The translations under genes were made by a program, and so were the position numbers. A stretch of 37,144 nt of DNA from a virus. Of this stretch, positions 25,967-35,368 are shown in pieces; the stretch's first letter is position 1; the number at the start of each line of letters is the position of its first letter. The notes under the pieces are model-generated. The model saw only the letters and a program-made list of their open reading frames with translations. It made no database searches and was not told where the DNA came from. The DNA is taken from positions 1-37,144 of the IMG/VR virus record IMGVR_UViG_3300050132_000094. One strand, given 5' to 3'.

Positions 25967-27940
25967 ATGACAGCCGAAGCATATTCCGTCGCAGTGAAGG
26001 TGTCACTGCTCAACCATGTGACTCCTGGACTGCTACTGATCAGCAAAGGCCTAAACCATGCAGGCATGGACGCGGATAAGCTAAATTCGAAGCTTGCATC
26101 AATTGGCAAGCAAGCAGCTATCGGAGCTGGAATGCTTGTCGGGGGCCTGGCTATCGCGAGCCTGTTCAAGGCCCCGCTTGAAGAAGCGAAGAAATTTCAG
26201 ACCGAGACCGCTCGCTTCAACTCGCTCGGGTTTGGTGACTCGGTAAACCAGCAGGCAGTTGTCTTTGCTCGCGGCATGAAGACTATAGGTACCAGTGCAA
26301 ACGAGAATTTGACACTTGTTTCTGATGCGATGGCCGTCTTCAAGGATCTTCATCACGCTGAGTTCGCAGCGCCGCTAATGGCGAAGATGAAGTTCGCCAA
26401 CGAAGCGGTATTTGGTTCGGAGGCTGGCGGCGCCAATGAGCGCAAGTTCATGGACATGCTTAAGGTCGTAGAGTTTCGTGGTGGACTATCAAGTGATAAG
26501 GAGTTCGCTACCCAGGCCGACTTTGTTCAGAAAGTAATTTCGGGCAGTCGTAACCGTGTCGATGCCACGCAGCTGTTGACAGCCCTAAAAACTGGCGGCG
26601 TTGCGCTATCTCGCCGAAACAACGAACAGTTCTACCTCGGTTCAGAGCCGCTAATCCAAGAGTTCGGCGGCTCCAGGTACGGCACCGGAGCAATGTCGAT
26701 CTATCAGAACTTGGTGCAGTCCCGTGGCACCATCACGGCGCAGCAGGAATTGTACCGTCTCGGCCTCCTCAATCCTTCCATGGTCGAATTCAACAAGGCG
26801 GGCAGGCTGAAAAAGTCATTGCCTGGCGCGTTCAAAGGCTCAGCGACTCTCGAGAATGAAGGCGAGCTGGCGTTACTTGAAAAGGTACTGCTGCCTGCCT
26901 TCCAGAAGAAAGGGATAGTTGGTGAAGAGGCAATCATGCGGGAGCTTGGCATGATCCTCGGCAACCGCACAGGCTCAGGCTTGATGTCTCGGATATACCA
27001 GCAGCGCGAAACCCTGCATAAGCAGATCGAGGCAAACAAGAGTGCAATGGGTATAGACCCATTAAATGACGCAGCCCAAAAGACGCTAGCCGGCAAAGAG
27101 CTCGACTTTACCGCTAAGTGGCACAACCTGATGCTTAACCTCGGAAATGTAGTTCTTCCTCTGGCAATCAAGGCGCTCGACAAGCTGAACCCAGCCTTGG
27201 AGAAGCTTGGTGTCTGGATGCAGGAGCATCCCGAAAAGGTGAAAAGCCTCACCTATGCATTTATTGGTCTGTCAGCTGTATTGGCTGTAGGCGGAATCGC
27301 GACGATGCTTATCGCAATAACTCGTAGTTTTCTTCTAATAGGGAGCTTGCTTTTAATGAATCCGATAGGCTTGGCCATAGTCGGTATTACTTTGGCAGCC
27401 CTTGCGCTCTGGAACAACTGGAAGGAAATAAGCACAGCCCTGTCTATCATGTGGTTCGATATGAAGTCTGGATTCATACAGCTATTTCATGGCGACTTTT
27501 TAGGGGCATTTAAGTCGTTCTCTCATGTTTGGCTACTTGGCTGGCAAACAATCTTCAACACGATGATCGCTGGAGCGAACGCGATCCTTCCTGCCTTTAT
27601 GCATATAGAAAAGCTTAGCTTTGCTAATGCTCCAGAGGCCAATCGAGAACTTCCAGGAATACTGCCGAAGTACCACTTTCCTGCGCCAGTGGCGTCGCTC
27701 CTTCCCGGGCTCGCAAAGCAGCCTGCGCCCAGCCCTCTCGTTGCTCCGGTGCCCTCAAGGCAGTCGCTGCTTGTACAGCTAACGCAGCCGATTCACTTGG
27801 ACGGAAAGAAGATTGCAGAGTCGGTAACCAAGCACCAGGCACAGGCAGCCTCACGCCCCAACACAGGCACCAACAGCTTCGACCCGAGCCGCAGCATGCT
27901 GATGCCCGGAACGCCGAGTGCCGTTTATCCAAGGGGTTAA
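25967..27940 (+). CDS. Tail tape measure protein
   Basis: 657 residues from ATG 25967. N-terminal helical part (HVTPGLLLISKGLNHAGMDA) and 'IGKQAAIGAGMLVGGLAIAS'; hydrophobic stretches of about 425-480 (LTYAFIGLSAVLAVGGIATM, FLLIGSLLLMNPIGLAIVGI) as in tape measures, which span the membrane during DNA entry. Pro-rich C-terminal 100 residues. Its length would set a short contractile tail. It starts right after the inserted cassette; the ribosome site (AGGA, 10 nt) is weak and may have been changed by the insertion. Confidence 0.87.
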   Translation: MTAEAYSVAVKVSLLNHVTPGLLLISKGLNHAGMDADKLNSKLASIGKQAAIGAGMLVGGLAIASLFKAPLEEAKKFQTETARFNSLGFGDSVNQQAVVFARGMKTIGTSANENLTLVSDAMAVFKDLHHAEFAAPLMAKMKFANEAVFGSEAGGANERKFMDMLKVVEFRGGLSSDKEFATQADFVQKVISGSRNRVDATQLLTALKTGGVALSRRNNEQFYLGSEPLIQEFGGSRYGTGAMSIYQNLVQSRGTITAQQELYRLGLLNPSMVEFNKAGRLKKSLPGAFKGSATLENEGELALLEKVLLPAFQKKGIVGEEAIMRELGMILGNRTGSGLMSRIYQQRETLHKQIEANKSAMGIDPLNDAAQKTLAGKELDFTAKWHNLMLNLGNVVLPLAIKALDKLNPALEKLGVWMQEHPEKVKSLTYAFIGLSAVLAVGGIATMLIAITRSFLLIGSLLLMNPIGLAIVGITLAALALWNNWKEISTALSIMWFDMKSGFIQLFHGDFLGAFKSFSHVWLLGWQTIFNTMIAGANAILPAFMHIEKLSFANAPEANRELPGILPKYHFPAPVASLLPGLAKQPAPSPLVAPVPSRQSLLVQLTQPIHLDGKKIAESVTKHQAQAASRPNTGTNSFDPSRSMLMPGTPSAVYPRG

Positions 27941-27943
27941 CTG

Positions 27944-28927
27944 ATGGGCATCATGAGCTTTCTGGACAATTTCGCGCCAGGCGGCGATCCGTACGCAACG
28001 CGGGTCGTGCTCGGCAATATAGAGCTTGTCGGGCTCGAGGTTCCAGAGTCGGCAACGCCAGGCGCAGGCAAGCAGCAGACGGTGGTTCACAGGCTGGTCG
28101 GCGGGAAGCGGACTATCGACGTGCTGGGCGTCGACTATGACGATCTGTCGTGGTCTGGCTGGATTCTAGGCGCGGCGGCGGGGGCTAGAGTCAAAGAACT
28201 GGAAACCATGCGCGACACCGGCAATGCGGTGGACTTCAATCTCGGCGAGTACTACTTCAGCGTTGTCGTTACCAGATTCGTGCCGCGCTTCGAGCATCAA
28301 TATCGGCGCGCTTACAGTATCGAGCTGGCGGTAGTGGAGCGCCTTGACGCTCCAGTCAAGAAAAACGCCATGTCTGGCTCGTTGGATGGCCTGATTAATA
28401 GCGACATCGGTCAGTCCCTGGGGCTAGCCAAGATCATCAACGTCTCGGCCATTACCGACACCATCAACTCGGTGAAAGCTGCCGTAGCGCAGGTGCAGGA
28501 CTTCGCGAATCAGACGGTCGATACGATTCAGTCAATCATTCGGCCCATCGTCGCGGCGCAGCAGATGGTTCAGTCGGTGATCGCGCAAGTGGGGGCGGCG
28601 GTGAGCGACATCACCACGCTGGGCGGCCTCGTTCCCGGCAATCCGGTTGCGCTCGCTGCGAACAACCTGCTACGCCAGGCAAATGCCATGACGCAACTGG
28701 CCCCGCTGTACCAGATGCAAAGCGTCCTCGGGCGACTACAGAAAAACGTCCTGGCTGGCCCTCTGGCCAACGGCACAGTGAGCGTAACCACCAGCAACAC
28801 CAGTCTGCAGCGCCTGTCAGCCGATCAGTATGGCGACCAGTCGCAATGGACCAAGGTAGCCGCGGCGAACAGCATCACCGACCCGCAAGTTACCGGCATC
28901 CAAACCATTAAATTCCCGCAAGGATAA
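27944..28927 (+). CDS. Baseplate/tail protein with C-terminal LysM-like domain
   Basis: 327 residues, 3 nt after the tape measure. N-terminal beta region (ATRVVLGNIELVGLEVPESA, 'TVVHRLVGGKRTIDVLGVDY'), a long helical middle (residues about 150-260) and at the end 'TSLQRLSADQYGDQSQWTKV' plus 'AAANSITDPQVTGIQTIKFP', a LysM-like fold. Such proteins lie between tape measure and hub genes in Mu/P2-like tails (Mu gp43 position, sometimes annotated DNA circularisation protein). LysM-like ends are used as adaptors within the baseplate. Confidence 0.75.
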   Translation: MGIMSFLDNFAPGGDPYATRVVLGNIELVGLEVPESATPGAGKQQTVVHRLVGGKRTIDVLGVDYDDLSWSGWILGAAAGARVKELETMRDTGNAVDFNLGEYYFSVVVTRFVPRFEHQYRRAYSIELAVVERLDAPVKKNAMSGSLDGLINSDIGQSLGLAKIINVSAITDTINSVKAAVAQVQDFANQTVDTIQSIIRPIVAAQQMVQSVIAQVGAAVSDITTLGGLVPGNPVALAANNLLRQANAMTQLAPLYQMQSVLGRLQKNVLAGPLANGTVSVTTSNTSLQRLSADQYGDQSQWTKVAAANSITDPQVTGIQTIKFPQG

Positions 28928-28931
28928 GCGC

Positions 28932-30035
28932 ATGGACGTAAACGATGCCTTTGCGCCTTCCGAGGCTAGGCAGGTCTCCGGCTACGTGTTGCTTGCCGGA
29001 ATTGAGGTGCCGTTCGTGTCGTGGGACGTCGATGAGAACTCGTTCTACTCGGCTGACACGTTCTCTATCGTGTTCGCGGTGTCGGCCATGCCGGTCGATA
29101 CGGGCACCCTGAACTGGTGGAGCTCGCAGACCGAGATCGAGGTGTCTATCTCCGCATCGATCATGGGCAAGAACTCCTGCAACACGAAAAACCTGATCAT
29201 TGGCGGTGTAGACAAGTGGCATTTCGACCCTGCAAAGTTCGAAGTGACCGCCGAGGGCCGCGACTACACCAGCAAGTTCATCGACACAAAGACCAGCGAG
29301 AAGTTTTCCAACTACACCACCAGCCAGGTTGCAACGTTGCTGGCTCAGCGGCACGGTCTGATACCTGTCGTCACACCGACCACGAACAACGTCGGCGCAA
29401 TCACCAAATACGACCATACGCACGTCACGGACGAGCGCACCGAGTGGGACTTGCTGTCCTACTTCGCGGGGATCGATGGCTTTCAGGTCTACGTGACCGG
29501 CAATGAGCTGCATTACGAGCCGGCGCTTGATCCGGCTGAAACCGATCAGTACGTCATCCACTGGCGCGCGGCCAACCTAACTGCCTTCCCGCAATCGAAC
29601 GTAGAAACCCTGCAGTTCGAGCGCGACCTGACCCTGGCCAAGGGCGTGACCGTCGAGGTTCGTTCGTGGAAGAACGGCAAGGCCTACACCGAAACCTACC
29701 CGAACAGCGGAGCCAAGGGCATTGCGCCTGGACAGGCAGTCGCCAAGCGCCAGGTGTACAGCATCGTGCGCAGCGGACTGGATCGGCAGGGCGCGCAGGC
29801 ATTGGCCCAGGCCACCCATAAGCAAATCACCGCCCATGAAATGCGCATGAGCGCCACGATGCCGGGTGACAACCTGCTGGCACCGAACACGATCGTACGC
29901 ATCGAAGGCACCGACTCGACTTTCGACCAGCTGTATTACGCCGATTCGGTTCGGCGCTCGATGAGCTTCGACAGCGGCTACACGATGTCCTTGACGGCAA
30001 AAAACCATAACCCTAACTCGATGGTGCTGCCGTGA
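28932..30035 (+). CDS. Baseplate hub protein (gpD / Mu gp44-like)
   Basis: 367 residues. The sequence 'LAGIEVPFVSWDVDENSFYS', 'TEIEVSISASIMGKNSCNTK', EVTAEGRDYTSKFIDTKTSE, 'LAQRHGLIPVV', 'EWDLLSYFAGIDGFQVYVTG' follows the gp27/gpD hub fold. It continues with 'ALAQATHKQITAHEMRMSAT' and ends in strands. It forms the hub trimer joining tube, spike and wedge. Overlaps the spike gene by 4 nt. Confidence 0.85.
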   Translation: MDVNDAFAPSEARQVSGYVLLAGIEVPFVSWDVDENSFYSADTFSIVFAVSAMPVDTGTLNWWSSQTEIEVSISASIMGKNSCNTKNLIIGGVDKWHFDPAKFEVTAEGRDYTSKFIDTKTSEKFSNYTTSQVATLLAQRHGLIPVVTPTTNNVGAITKYDHTHVTDERTEWDLLSYFAGIDGFQVYVTGNELHYEPALDPAETDQYVIHWRAANLTAFPQSNVETLQFERDLTLAKGVTVEVRSWKNGKAYTETYPNSGAKGIAPGQAVAKRQVYSIVRSGLDRQGAQALAQATHKQITAHEMRMSATMPGDNLLAPNTIVRIEGTDSTFDQLYYADSVRRSMSFDSGYTMSLTAKNHNPNSMVLP

Positions 30036-30577
30036 TCGGACAATTGACCAATGCGCTCAGGCTGCACCAGGGCGACGGAAGCTCTGCGCCGAGAAAGGGC
30101 ACGATCTCCGGCTACGACCCGTCCAGCCATAGCGTGAAAGTGACGGTCCAGCCTGAAGGGTTCGATACCGGCTGGATTCAGCTCTCGGCGCTGGGCGTGG
30201 GCAATGGCTGGGGCGTACTGACTGGGCCACAACTGGGCGACGAGGTAGGCGTCTCGTTCGACGGTGGCGATCTGAACCTTGGGCACGTCACCGGGCGCTA
30301 CTTCAGTGACACCAATCCACCACCGGCCGTGCCATCCGGTGAAACGTGGATCATTCATCGGTCCGGGTCGCTGCTCAAATTCCACAACGACGGCTCTATC
30401 GAGATCGAGGCCTCGAGCGGGATAACCGCGCTGTCGCCGAGCAATATCACGCTTACGGCTCCGGTCATTTCGCTCGTCGGTAACGTCTCGGTATCGACCG
30501 GCTCAACCGGTTCTTACACCACGCCTACGGGCGAAACGGTCTATGTCCAAGACGGCATCACTACCAACATATATTGA
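30032..30577 (+). CDS. Baseplate spike (gpV / Mu gp45-like)
   Basis: 181 residues. An N-terminal OB-like part (APRKGTISGYDPSSHSVKVT, 'QPEGFDTGWIQLSALGVGNG', GPQLGDEVGVSFDGGDLNLG) is followed by a repetitive beta helix ('IHRSGSLLKFHNDGSIEIEA', 'NITLTAPVISLVGNVSVSTG') and the end GETVYVQDGITTNIY. Matches gpV-type membrane-piercing spikes. Coupled by ATGA to the hub gene. Confidence 0.88.
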   Translation: MIGQLTNALRLHQGDGSSAPRKGTISGYDPSSHSVKVTVQPEGFDTGWIQLSALGVGNGWGVLTGPQLGDEVGVSFDGGDLNLGHVTGRYFSDTNPPPAVPSGETWIIHRSGSLLKFHNDGSIEIEASSGITALSPSNITLTAPVISLVGNVSVSTGSTGSYTTPTGETVYVQDGITTNIY

Positions 30578-30585
30578 GGTGCTAC

Positions 30586-30972
30586 ATGGTCCCGCAAGGC
30601 TCGACACTGATAAACACCGATCACTTCGTCAACATGACCGCCTCGATCAACGCCTGCGATACCTGCGCGCAACTGCAGAGCGTGGTTAACGACTCCTTCG
30701 CGTCGCTGAATTCTGCAAAGGCAGCCATCCAAGCCGAGCTGGCGAAGCTGATGCCGGCCCTGTCGCTGCTCACGCTACCTTCGGCAGATCCGGGCGCGAT
30801 CCTTAGCTGGCTGACGAACTTCGTGAGTTTCACCCTTACGCCGATGCTTAAGCCGACGATCACATACGGCGCGCAACTCACCGCGATGCTCGCTCAGATC
30901 GCCCAGGTTACAGCGGCCATCGAGGCGGCGGCGGCAAGACTTACAAGCTGCTCCATCACCATTCCATCCTAA
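30586..30972 (+). CDS. Tail-associated hypothetical protein
   Basis: 128 residues from ATG 30586 (TGAGGT 5 nt upstream). Helical Ala/Leu-rich sequence with three Cys, two in ACDTCAQL. The hydrophobic stretches (PALSLLTLPSADPGAILSWL, 'FVSFTLTPMLKPTITYGAQL') are moderate. It lies between spike and gp25-like genes, an unusual extra gene in the Mu-like order. No family recognised. Confidence 0.6.
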   Translation: MVPQGSTLINTDHFVNMTASINACDTCAQLQSVVNDSFASLNSAKAAIQAELAKLMPALSLLTLPSADPGAILSWLTNFVSFTLTPMLKPTITYGAQLTAMLAQIAQVTAAIEAAAARLTSCSITIPS

Positions 30973-31038
30973 TTTCTGGATTTCGGCTCGTACGCCAGGC
31001 TGCCTGCGCGCACCACCAAAGACATCGGCGCCCATCCC

Positions 31039-31404
31039 ATGAATGACCTGAACCACTACGTCGGTGGCGATCTTTCGCTATCGCCGACCGGCGATCTGTC
31101 GACCGTCTCCGGCATGGAGCGCGGCAAGCAGCGGATTCTGCGCCGGCTGATCACCAATCCAGGCGATTACCTGTTTCACCCCGAGTACGGCGCCGGGCTG
31201 GGCCGATACGTCGGTGCCCTGGTCAACATTCCCGAGGTTATCGCGCTGATTCGCGGACAGATCCTGCAAGAGGATTGCGTGGCGAGAACGCTGGCACCAG
31301 TGATTCGGGTGTCAGCGCAAAACGACACCTTGGCCGTGACCATCAGCTACACCGACGCGCCCTCGGGCGAGCCGGTAACGCTCTCATTTGAGGTAAATCG
31401 CTGA
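31039..31404 (+). CDS. Baseplate wedge protein (GPW/gp25, Mu gp46-like)
   Basis: 121 residues: 'GGDLSLSPTGDLSTVSGMER', GKQRILRRLITNPGDYLFHP, 'EYGAGLGRYVGALVNIPEVI' and a beta end. The 'GxxRxxRRLxTxPGxYxFHPEYG' pattern is the GPW/gp25 signature. Joins sheath and wedge and is essential for baseplate and sheath initiation in relatives. Directly upstream of gpJ. Confidence 0.88.
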   Translation: MNDLNHYVGGDLSLSPTGDLSTVSGMERGKQRILRRLITNPGDYLFHPEYGAGLGRYVGALVNIPEVIALIRGQILQEDCVARTLAPVIRVSAQNDTLAVTISYTDAPSGEPVTLSFEVNR

Positions 31405-31405
31405 T

Positions 31406-32533
31406 ATGGCATCGCTCAACATCAAGAGCTTCACCGATCTGGTGCGTGATCAGGTGTCTGCTATACAGGGCAGGGCGGCTGGTCTTGTCGACTTCACCAT
31501 CGGCTCGTTGTTGCGGGCAATCATGGAAAGCAACGCTAGCGTTCTCCAGTGGTTGCAGCAGTTAATTGTCACATTGCTGATCACGACGCGCGCCGCGACC
31601 TCGGCCGGGACTGACCTTGATAGCTGGTTTGCTGACTTCGGATTCGCTCGTCTTTCCGCTTTCTTTGCGACCGGTAGCGTCACTTACTCGCGCTTCACGC
31701 CGACCAACTCGGCGCTGATCCAGATTGGCTCGCTGGTTGGTTCGGCGGATGGATCGCAGCAGTTCGCCGTGACCACCGACACCACCAATGCGCTGTACAG
31801 CGCCGCGCTGGTCGGCTACCTGATTCCGGCGGGTACTGCGTCAGCAACCGTTCCGGTCATGGCTAGTACGGCGGGATCGGCCGGTAACGCGATGATCGGC
31901 GCCGTCACTGTAATTGTTGGCAGCATCAGCGGTGTCGATACCGTGTCCAATACCGCGGTATTTGCTAATGGCGCCGACCCCGAGAGTGATCCTGCATCGC
32001 GTGCGCGCTTTGTTTTGTGGGTGCAATCGCTCTCCAAGGGCACGAAAGCTGCCATTGGTTACGCGCTGGCATCCATGCAGCAGGGCGTCACGTACACGCT
32101 GACCGAGAATCAGGACTACAGCGGAAATCTGCTCTATGGCTACTCTTACGCGGTAGTGGATGATGGCAGCGGAGCGCCTTCCAGTACGTTTTTGGCAAAC
32201 TCAGCAGCAGCCATCGAGGCGTCGAGGCCGTTCACTATTCGCTACGGGGTATTCGCCCCCGCGCTGGTGACGGCTGGGGTCGGGATGGTCATCACCACCA
32301 ACTCATCGGTGACGCACAGCGTCGTGGTGGCGCTGGTCATTACTGCACTCAAGACCTACATCGCCAGTCTGAGCCTCGGACAGATCCTGCCTTATACCCA
32401 GTTGGCGGCCATTGCCTATGCGGTCAGCCCTGCCATCACCAACGTGTCGGCTGTCCTGCTCAACGGCTCTACGGCAGACATCGCCGCAACCCCCAAGCAG
32501 GTCATTCGGCCTGGCACGATCTCGGTGGCCTAA
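31406..32533 (+). CDS. Baseplate J-like protein (Mu gp47)
   Basis: 375 residues. 'SFTDLVRDQVSAIQGRAAGL', DFTIGSLLRAIMESNASVLQ, 'ATSAGTDLDSWFADFGFARL' is the start of the gpJ family. A central beta domain, 'GADPESDPASRARFVLWVQS' and a C-terminal 'LSLGQILPYTQLAAIAYAVS' follow. Forms the baseplate wedge with the gp25- and gpI-like proteins. Next gene starts without a gap. Confidence 0.9.
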   Translation: MASLNIKSFTDLVRDQVSAIQGRAAGLVDFTIGSLLRAIMESNASVLQWLQQLIVTLLITTRAATSAGTDLDSWFADFGFARLSAFFATGSVTYSRFTPTNSALIQIGSLVGSADGSQQFAVTTDTTNALYSAALVGYLIPAGTASATVPVMASTAGSAGNAMIGAVTVIVGSISGVDTVSNTAVFANGADPESDPASRARFVLWVQSLSKGTKAAIGYALASMQQGVTYTLTENQDYSGNLLYGYSYAVVDDGSGAPSSTFLANSAAAIEASRPFTIRYGVFAPALVTAGVGMVITTNSSVTHSVVVALVITALKTYIASLSLGQILPYTQLAAIAYAVSPAITNVSAVLLNGSTADIAATPKQVIRPGTISVA

Positions 32534-33196
32534 ATGAGTGTCGGCGATCAAACAGATATGTTCGGCCGGCTGAAGAGCCTGCTGCCCGTCGGCTGGTTCA
32601 GCGACAGCAACCCGGTGCGTGATGCGCTTCTGTGGGGGTACGCCCAGTCAATTGCTTGGGGCTATTCCCTCTATCTATATGCGAAGGCCCAGACGCGGAT
32701 CAAAACCGCCTCGGATAGCTGGCTCGACCTGATCGCGCTGGATTTCTTCGGTAACAACCTGATTCGCTACTCGTCGCAGCCCGATGCCAGCTACCTGAAT
32801 CGCATCTTGGTCAACATTTTCAGAGAGCGGACCACGCGCCACGGAATGGATCAGGTGCTGTTCGATCTGACCGGGCGCCGCGCCGTGATCATCGAGCCGG
32901 CTCGCCCGCAAGACGTAGGCGGTCTTGGTACTAACTTCTACCTTGGCGCATCCGGCCCCGGCCTGCTGGGTTCGGTGGTATCGCCCTATCAGGCGTTCGT
33001 CACGGTCTATCGCCCGCCAGGCATTGGCGCGAGCAACTGGCCCGGCATCCGCACCAATGTGTTCGGCCTTGGGCAGACAAGCGGCCTAACACCATCGACA
33101 CAGCTTTCTCCGCAAGTGACCGACTCGGACATTGTTGCCGCCATTGAGGCGACCAAGCCCATCGCGACGACGATCTGGTATCGCATCGCCAGCTAA
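32534..33196 (+). CDS. Baseplate wedge protein (gpI / Mu gp48-like)
   Basis: 220 residues abutting the gpJ gene. 'MFGRLKSLLPVGWFSDSNPV', 'RDALLWGYAQSIAWGYSLYL', 'TRIKTASDSWLDLIALDFFG' and 'LNRILVNIFRERTTRHGMDQ' resemble the third wedge protein of Mu-like tails, which links the wedge to the fibre. The Gly-rich C-terminal part differs from standard members. Followed by a terminator and the fibre gene. Confidence 0.8.
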   Translation: MSVGDQTDMFGRLKSLLPVGWFSDSNPVRDALLWGYAQSIAWGYSLYLYAKAQTRIKTASDSWLDLIALDFFGNNLIRYSSQPDASYLNRILVNIFRERTTRHGMDQVLFDLTGRRAVIIEPARPQDVGGLGTNFYLGASGPGLLGSVVSPYQAFVTVYRPPGIGASNWPGIRTNVFGLGQTSGLTPSTQLSPQVTDSDIVAAIEATKPIATTIWYRIAS

Positions 33197-33216
33197 CTCA
33201 AACCAAATCATATTTC

Positions 33217-33239
33217 AGCCCGCCTTGAGCGGGCTTTTT
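33217..33239 (+). terminator. Terminator before the tail-fibre gene
   Basis: AGCCCGC (33217-33223), loop CTTGA, GCGGGCT (33229-33235), T-run to 33239. The fibre gene's GGGGA begins 4 nt later. Confidence 0.82.
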
Positions 33240-33251
33240 ATTGGGGATTTC

Positions 33252-34976
33252 ATGGACAGACAAACGGAATATCCAGGCCAAATTCTGCCAGAGACAGTTC
33301 TTTTGCAGATGGCGAAGGATTCTATGGTTGGCCTGGCCAAGCTATCGGCGGCCGTGCTCGGCACCAGCGCTATCGCCAATGGCTTCGCGGTTACGCCGAC
33401 AGGCCCGGCATCACTGCAGGTGCTTGTAGCGCCCGGCGAGATTTACAGCCCGACCGCAATTGATGCGACGGCCTACTCCAGCCTTGGCGCCGATACCACG
33501 CACTCAATTATGAAACAGGGGATTCTGCTGGATGGCTTGACGCTGAACTGTGCGGCGCCGGGCACCACCGGCCAGTCAATCAACTACCTGATCGAGGCTA
33601 CGTATCAGGACCTCGACGCCAACCCGGTGCTGCTGCCGTATTACAACAGCGCAAACCCCGCACTCCCGTTCAGTGGCATGGGCAACAACGGCCTGACGCA
33701 GAACACCTCGCGTAAAGGCGCAGCGGTTGTGCAGGTCAAAGCTGGCGCATCGGCGACAACTGGCAGCCAGGTAACTCCGGCTCCCGATGCTGGATTCTCC
33801 GGCCTGTACGTCGTCACGGTCGCTTATGGCCAGACGACGATTACTTCGGCAAGCATCAGTCAGTACGTCGGCGCTCCGCTTCTGCCAGCGGGACTTATAC
33901 CTGCCGTGCAATCCAGCGCTATGACGTCTGCCATGGATTTCGGAACGGCGGGCGTATACAAGGCGAGTTATTTCCCGGCAATCACTGCTCTCGCGAATAA
34001 CGAAACACTCGTCTTCGAAGTCAAAACGGCGAATCCGGGAGCTTCCACATTTAGCCCTAACGGGCTAGGCCCTTATCCCGTCGTCGGAAGCGCTCACTCA
34101 CCACTTCAAGGCGGTGAGTTTGTGGTCGGCGGCAAGGCAGAGGTGATCTGGAGCGCCGCGTTAAGTTCGTGGATTTTGCTGGGCTGCACTGGCGGCGCAA
34201 TGCAAATTGCTCCGGCATCCCAAAGCCAGCACGCCGTCCAGTTCGGCCAAGTTTCTGGAGTGGTTGGCCAGGCGCGCAACCTAGCGATGAACATCGCAGC
34301 CTTGTCAGCAACAGCAACTTTGACGGCAGATGAAATTGTCGTAGAAACGGCATTGGGCGGCCTTCGTTATTGCCTGCCCAGCTTCGGCAAGACCATCAAC
34401 TTAGCTACCGCTGGTGCTGGCGGTATGGATACCGGTGCATCCCCCGTAAGTGGCTGGGTTGCCTTGTACGCCATCTATAACCCGACTACAGGCGCAAGCG
34501 CTCTTCTTGCCAAAAATGCAACGTCTGCCGGGCAGCCCAATATTTACGGTGGTGCAAACATGCCGTCCGGGTATACGGCATCGGCGCTGGTAAGTGTGTG
34601 GGCGACGAATGCATCAGGGCAGTTTGTTGCAGGGTCTCAAACCGACAGAACCGTCATCAGCACCAATATCAATGTGCTGAATACGACTACGCAGCAAGCA
34701 TCGTTCACCGCGCTGGGAATCTCCGCTGCTGTTCCGCCCAATGCGAAGGCGGTTGGCGGTTACATGAGAGTTACCTCAAATAGCATCGGTGACTATATCG
34801 GGCAAATCTCGGGGGGTTTGCAGGGTTGGGGGCAATCCTTGATTGAGGCTGGCTACACCGGAGCTGCAGGTAGTTTCAGAGCGTTAATTACTGTCGCGCA
34901 AATGCTGTACTACGCCGCGACGGCAAGCGCCGGGACTATGAGTGCGACTATCTATATAACTTCCTACGAATTCTGA
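33252..34976 (+). CDS. Tail fibre protein
   Basis: 574 residues from ATG 33252. N-terminus 'TEYPGQILPETVLLQMAKDS' then 'MVGLAKLSAAVLGTSAIANG' is of the kind that docks to baseplate wedge proteins. The middle is Gly/Ala/Thr/Ser-rich beta repeat with 'LVAPGEIYSPTAIDATAYSS', and the C-terminus is a beta domain for receptor binding. With the assembly protein next to it, it determines host range. Confidence 0.85.
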   Translation: MDRQTEYPGQILPETVLLQMAKDSMVGLAKLSAAVLGTSAIANGFAVTPTGPASLQVLVAPGEIYSPTAIDATAYSSLGADTTHSIMKQGILLDGLTLNCAAPGTTGQSINYLIEATYQDLDANPVLLPYYNSANPALPFSGMGNNGLTQNTSRKGAAVVQVKAGASATTGSQVTPAPDAGFSGLYVVTVAYGQTTITSASISQYVGAPLLPAGLIPAVQSSAMTSAMDFGTAGVYKASYFPAITALANNETLVFEVKTANPGASTFSPNGLGPYPVVGSAHSPLQGGEFVVGGKAEVIWSAALSSWILLGCTGGAMQIAPASQSQHAVQFGQVSGVVGQARNLAMNIAALSATATLTADEIVVETALGGLRYCLPSFGKTINLATAGAGGMDTGASPVSGWVALYAIYNPTTGASALLAKNATSAGQPNIYGGANMPSGYTASALVSVWATNASGQFVAGSQTDRTVISTNINVLNTTTQQASFTALGISAAVPPNAKAVGGYMRVTSNSIGDYIGQISGGLQGWGQSLIEAGYTGAAGSFRALITVAQMLYYAATASAGTMSATIYITSYEF

Positions 34977-34984
34977 GGTGGCTC

Positions 34985-35344
34985 ATGACCTATGTCCAAT
35001 TCACTGATAACACCGATACTGTAATTTGCTCGGTGTTTGCTAGCCCGCAAGACCCTAATGCATGGGCCAACTTAGGCGAGGTCGAAGACAATGACCCACG
35101 CCTTGTCTTGTTTCTCAACCCAGGCGCATCGCCTGAGGCCATCTTGAAAGCGAAGCAGGACCAGAAGGATGCTCTGCTCGCCGCAGCCTCTCAATCCATG
35201 GCACCGATTCTGGTCTCACTGCAACTCGGCGATGCAACTGACGCAGAGACGGTAACGGCGAAGGCGTGGCAGGCCTATTACCGCGCACTCAAGTCGGTTG
35301 ATGTGACTGTTGAAAGTCCTGCGTGGCCAGTCGCGCCCGTTTAA
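34985..35344 (+). CDS. Tail fibre assembly protein
   Basis: 119 residues, GAGGTGG upstream. N-terminal beta segment with 'MTYVQFTDNTDTVICSVFAS' and 'PNAWANLGEVEDNDPRLVLF', then a helical 'LKAKQDQKDALLAAASQSMA' and the end 'AWQAYYRALKSVDVT...PAWPVAP', the 'W-x-x-YR-x-L...P-x-WP' tail of tail fibre assembly proteins. Follows the fibre gene and would fold or trimerise it. Confidence 0.85.
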   Translation: MTYVQFTDNTDTVICSVFASPQDPNAWANLGEVEDNDPRLVLFLNPGASPEAILKAKQDQKDALLAAASQSMAPILVSLQLGDATDAETVTAKAWQAYYRALKSVDVTVESPAWPVAPV

Positions 35345-35368
35345 AGCCAACAACAAAGCACAGAACTG

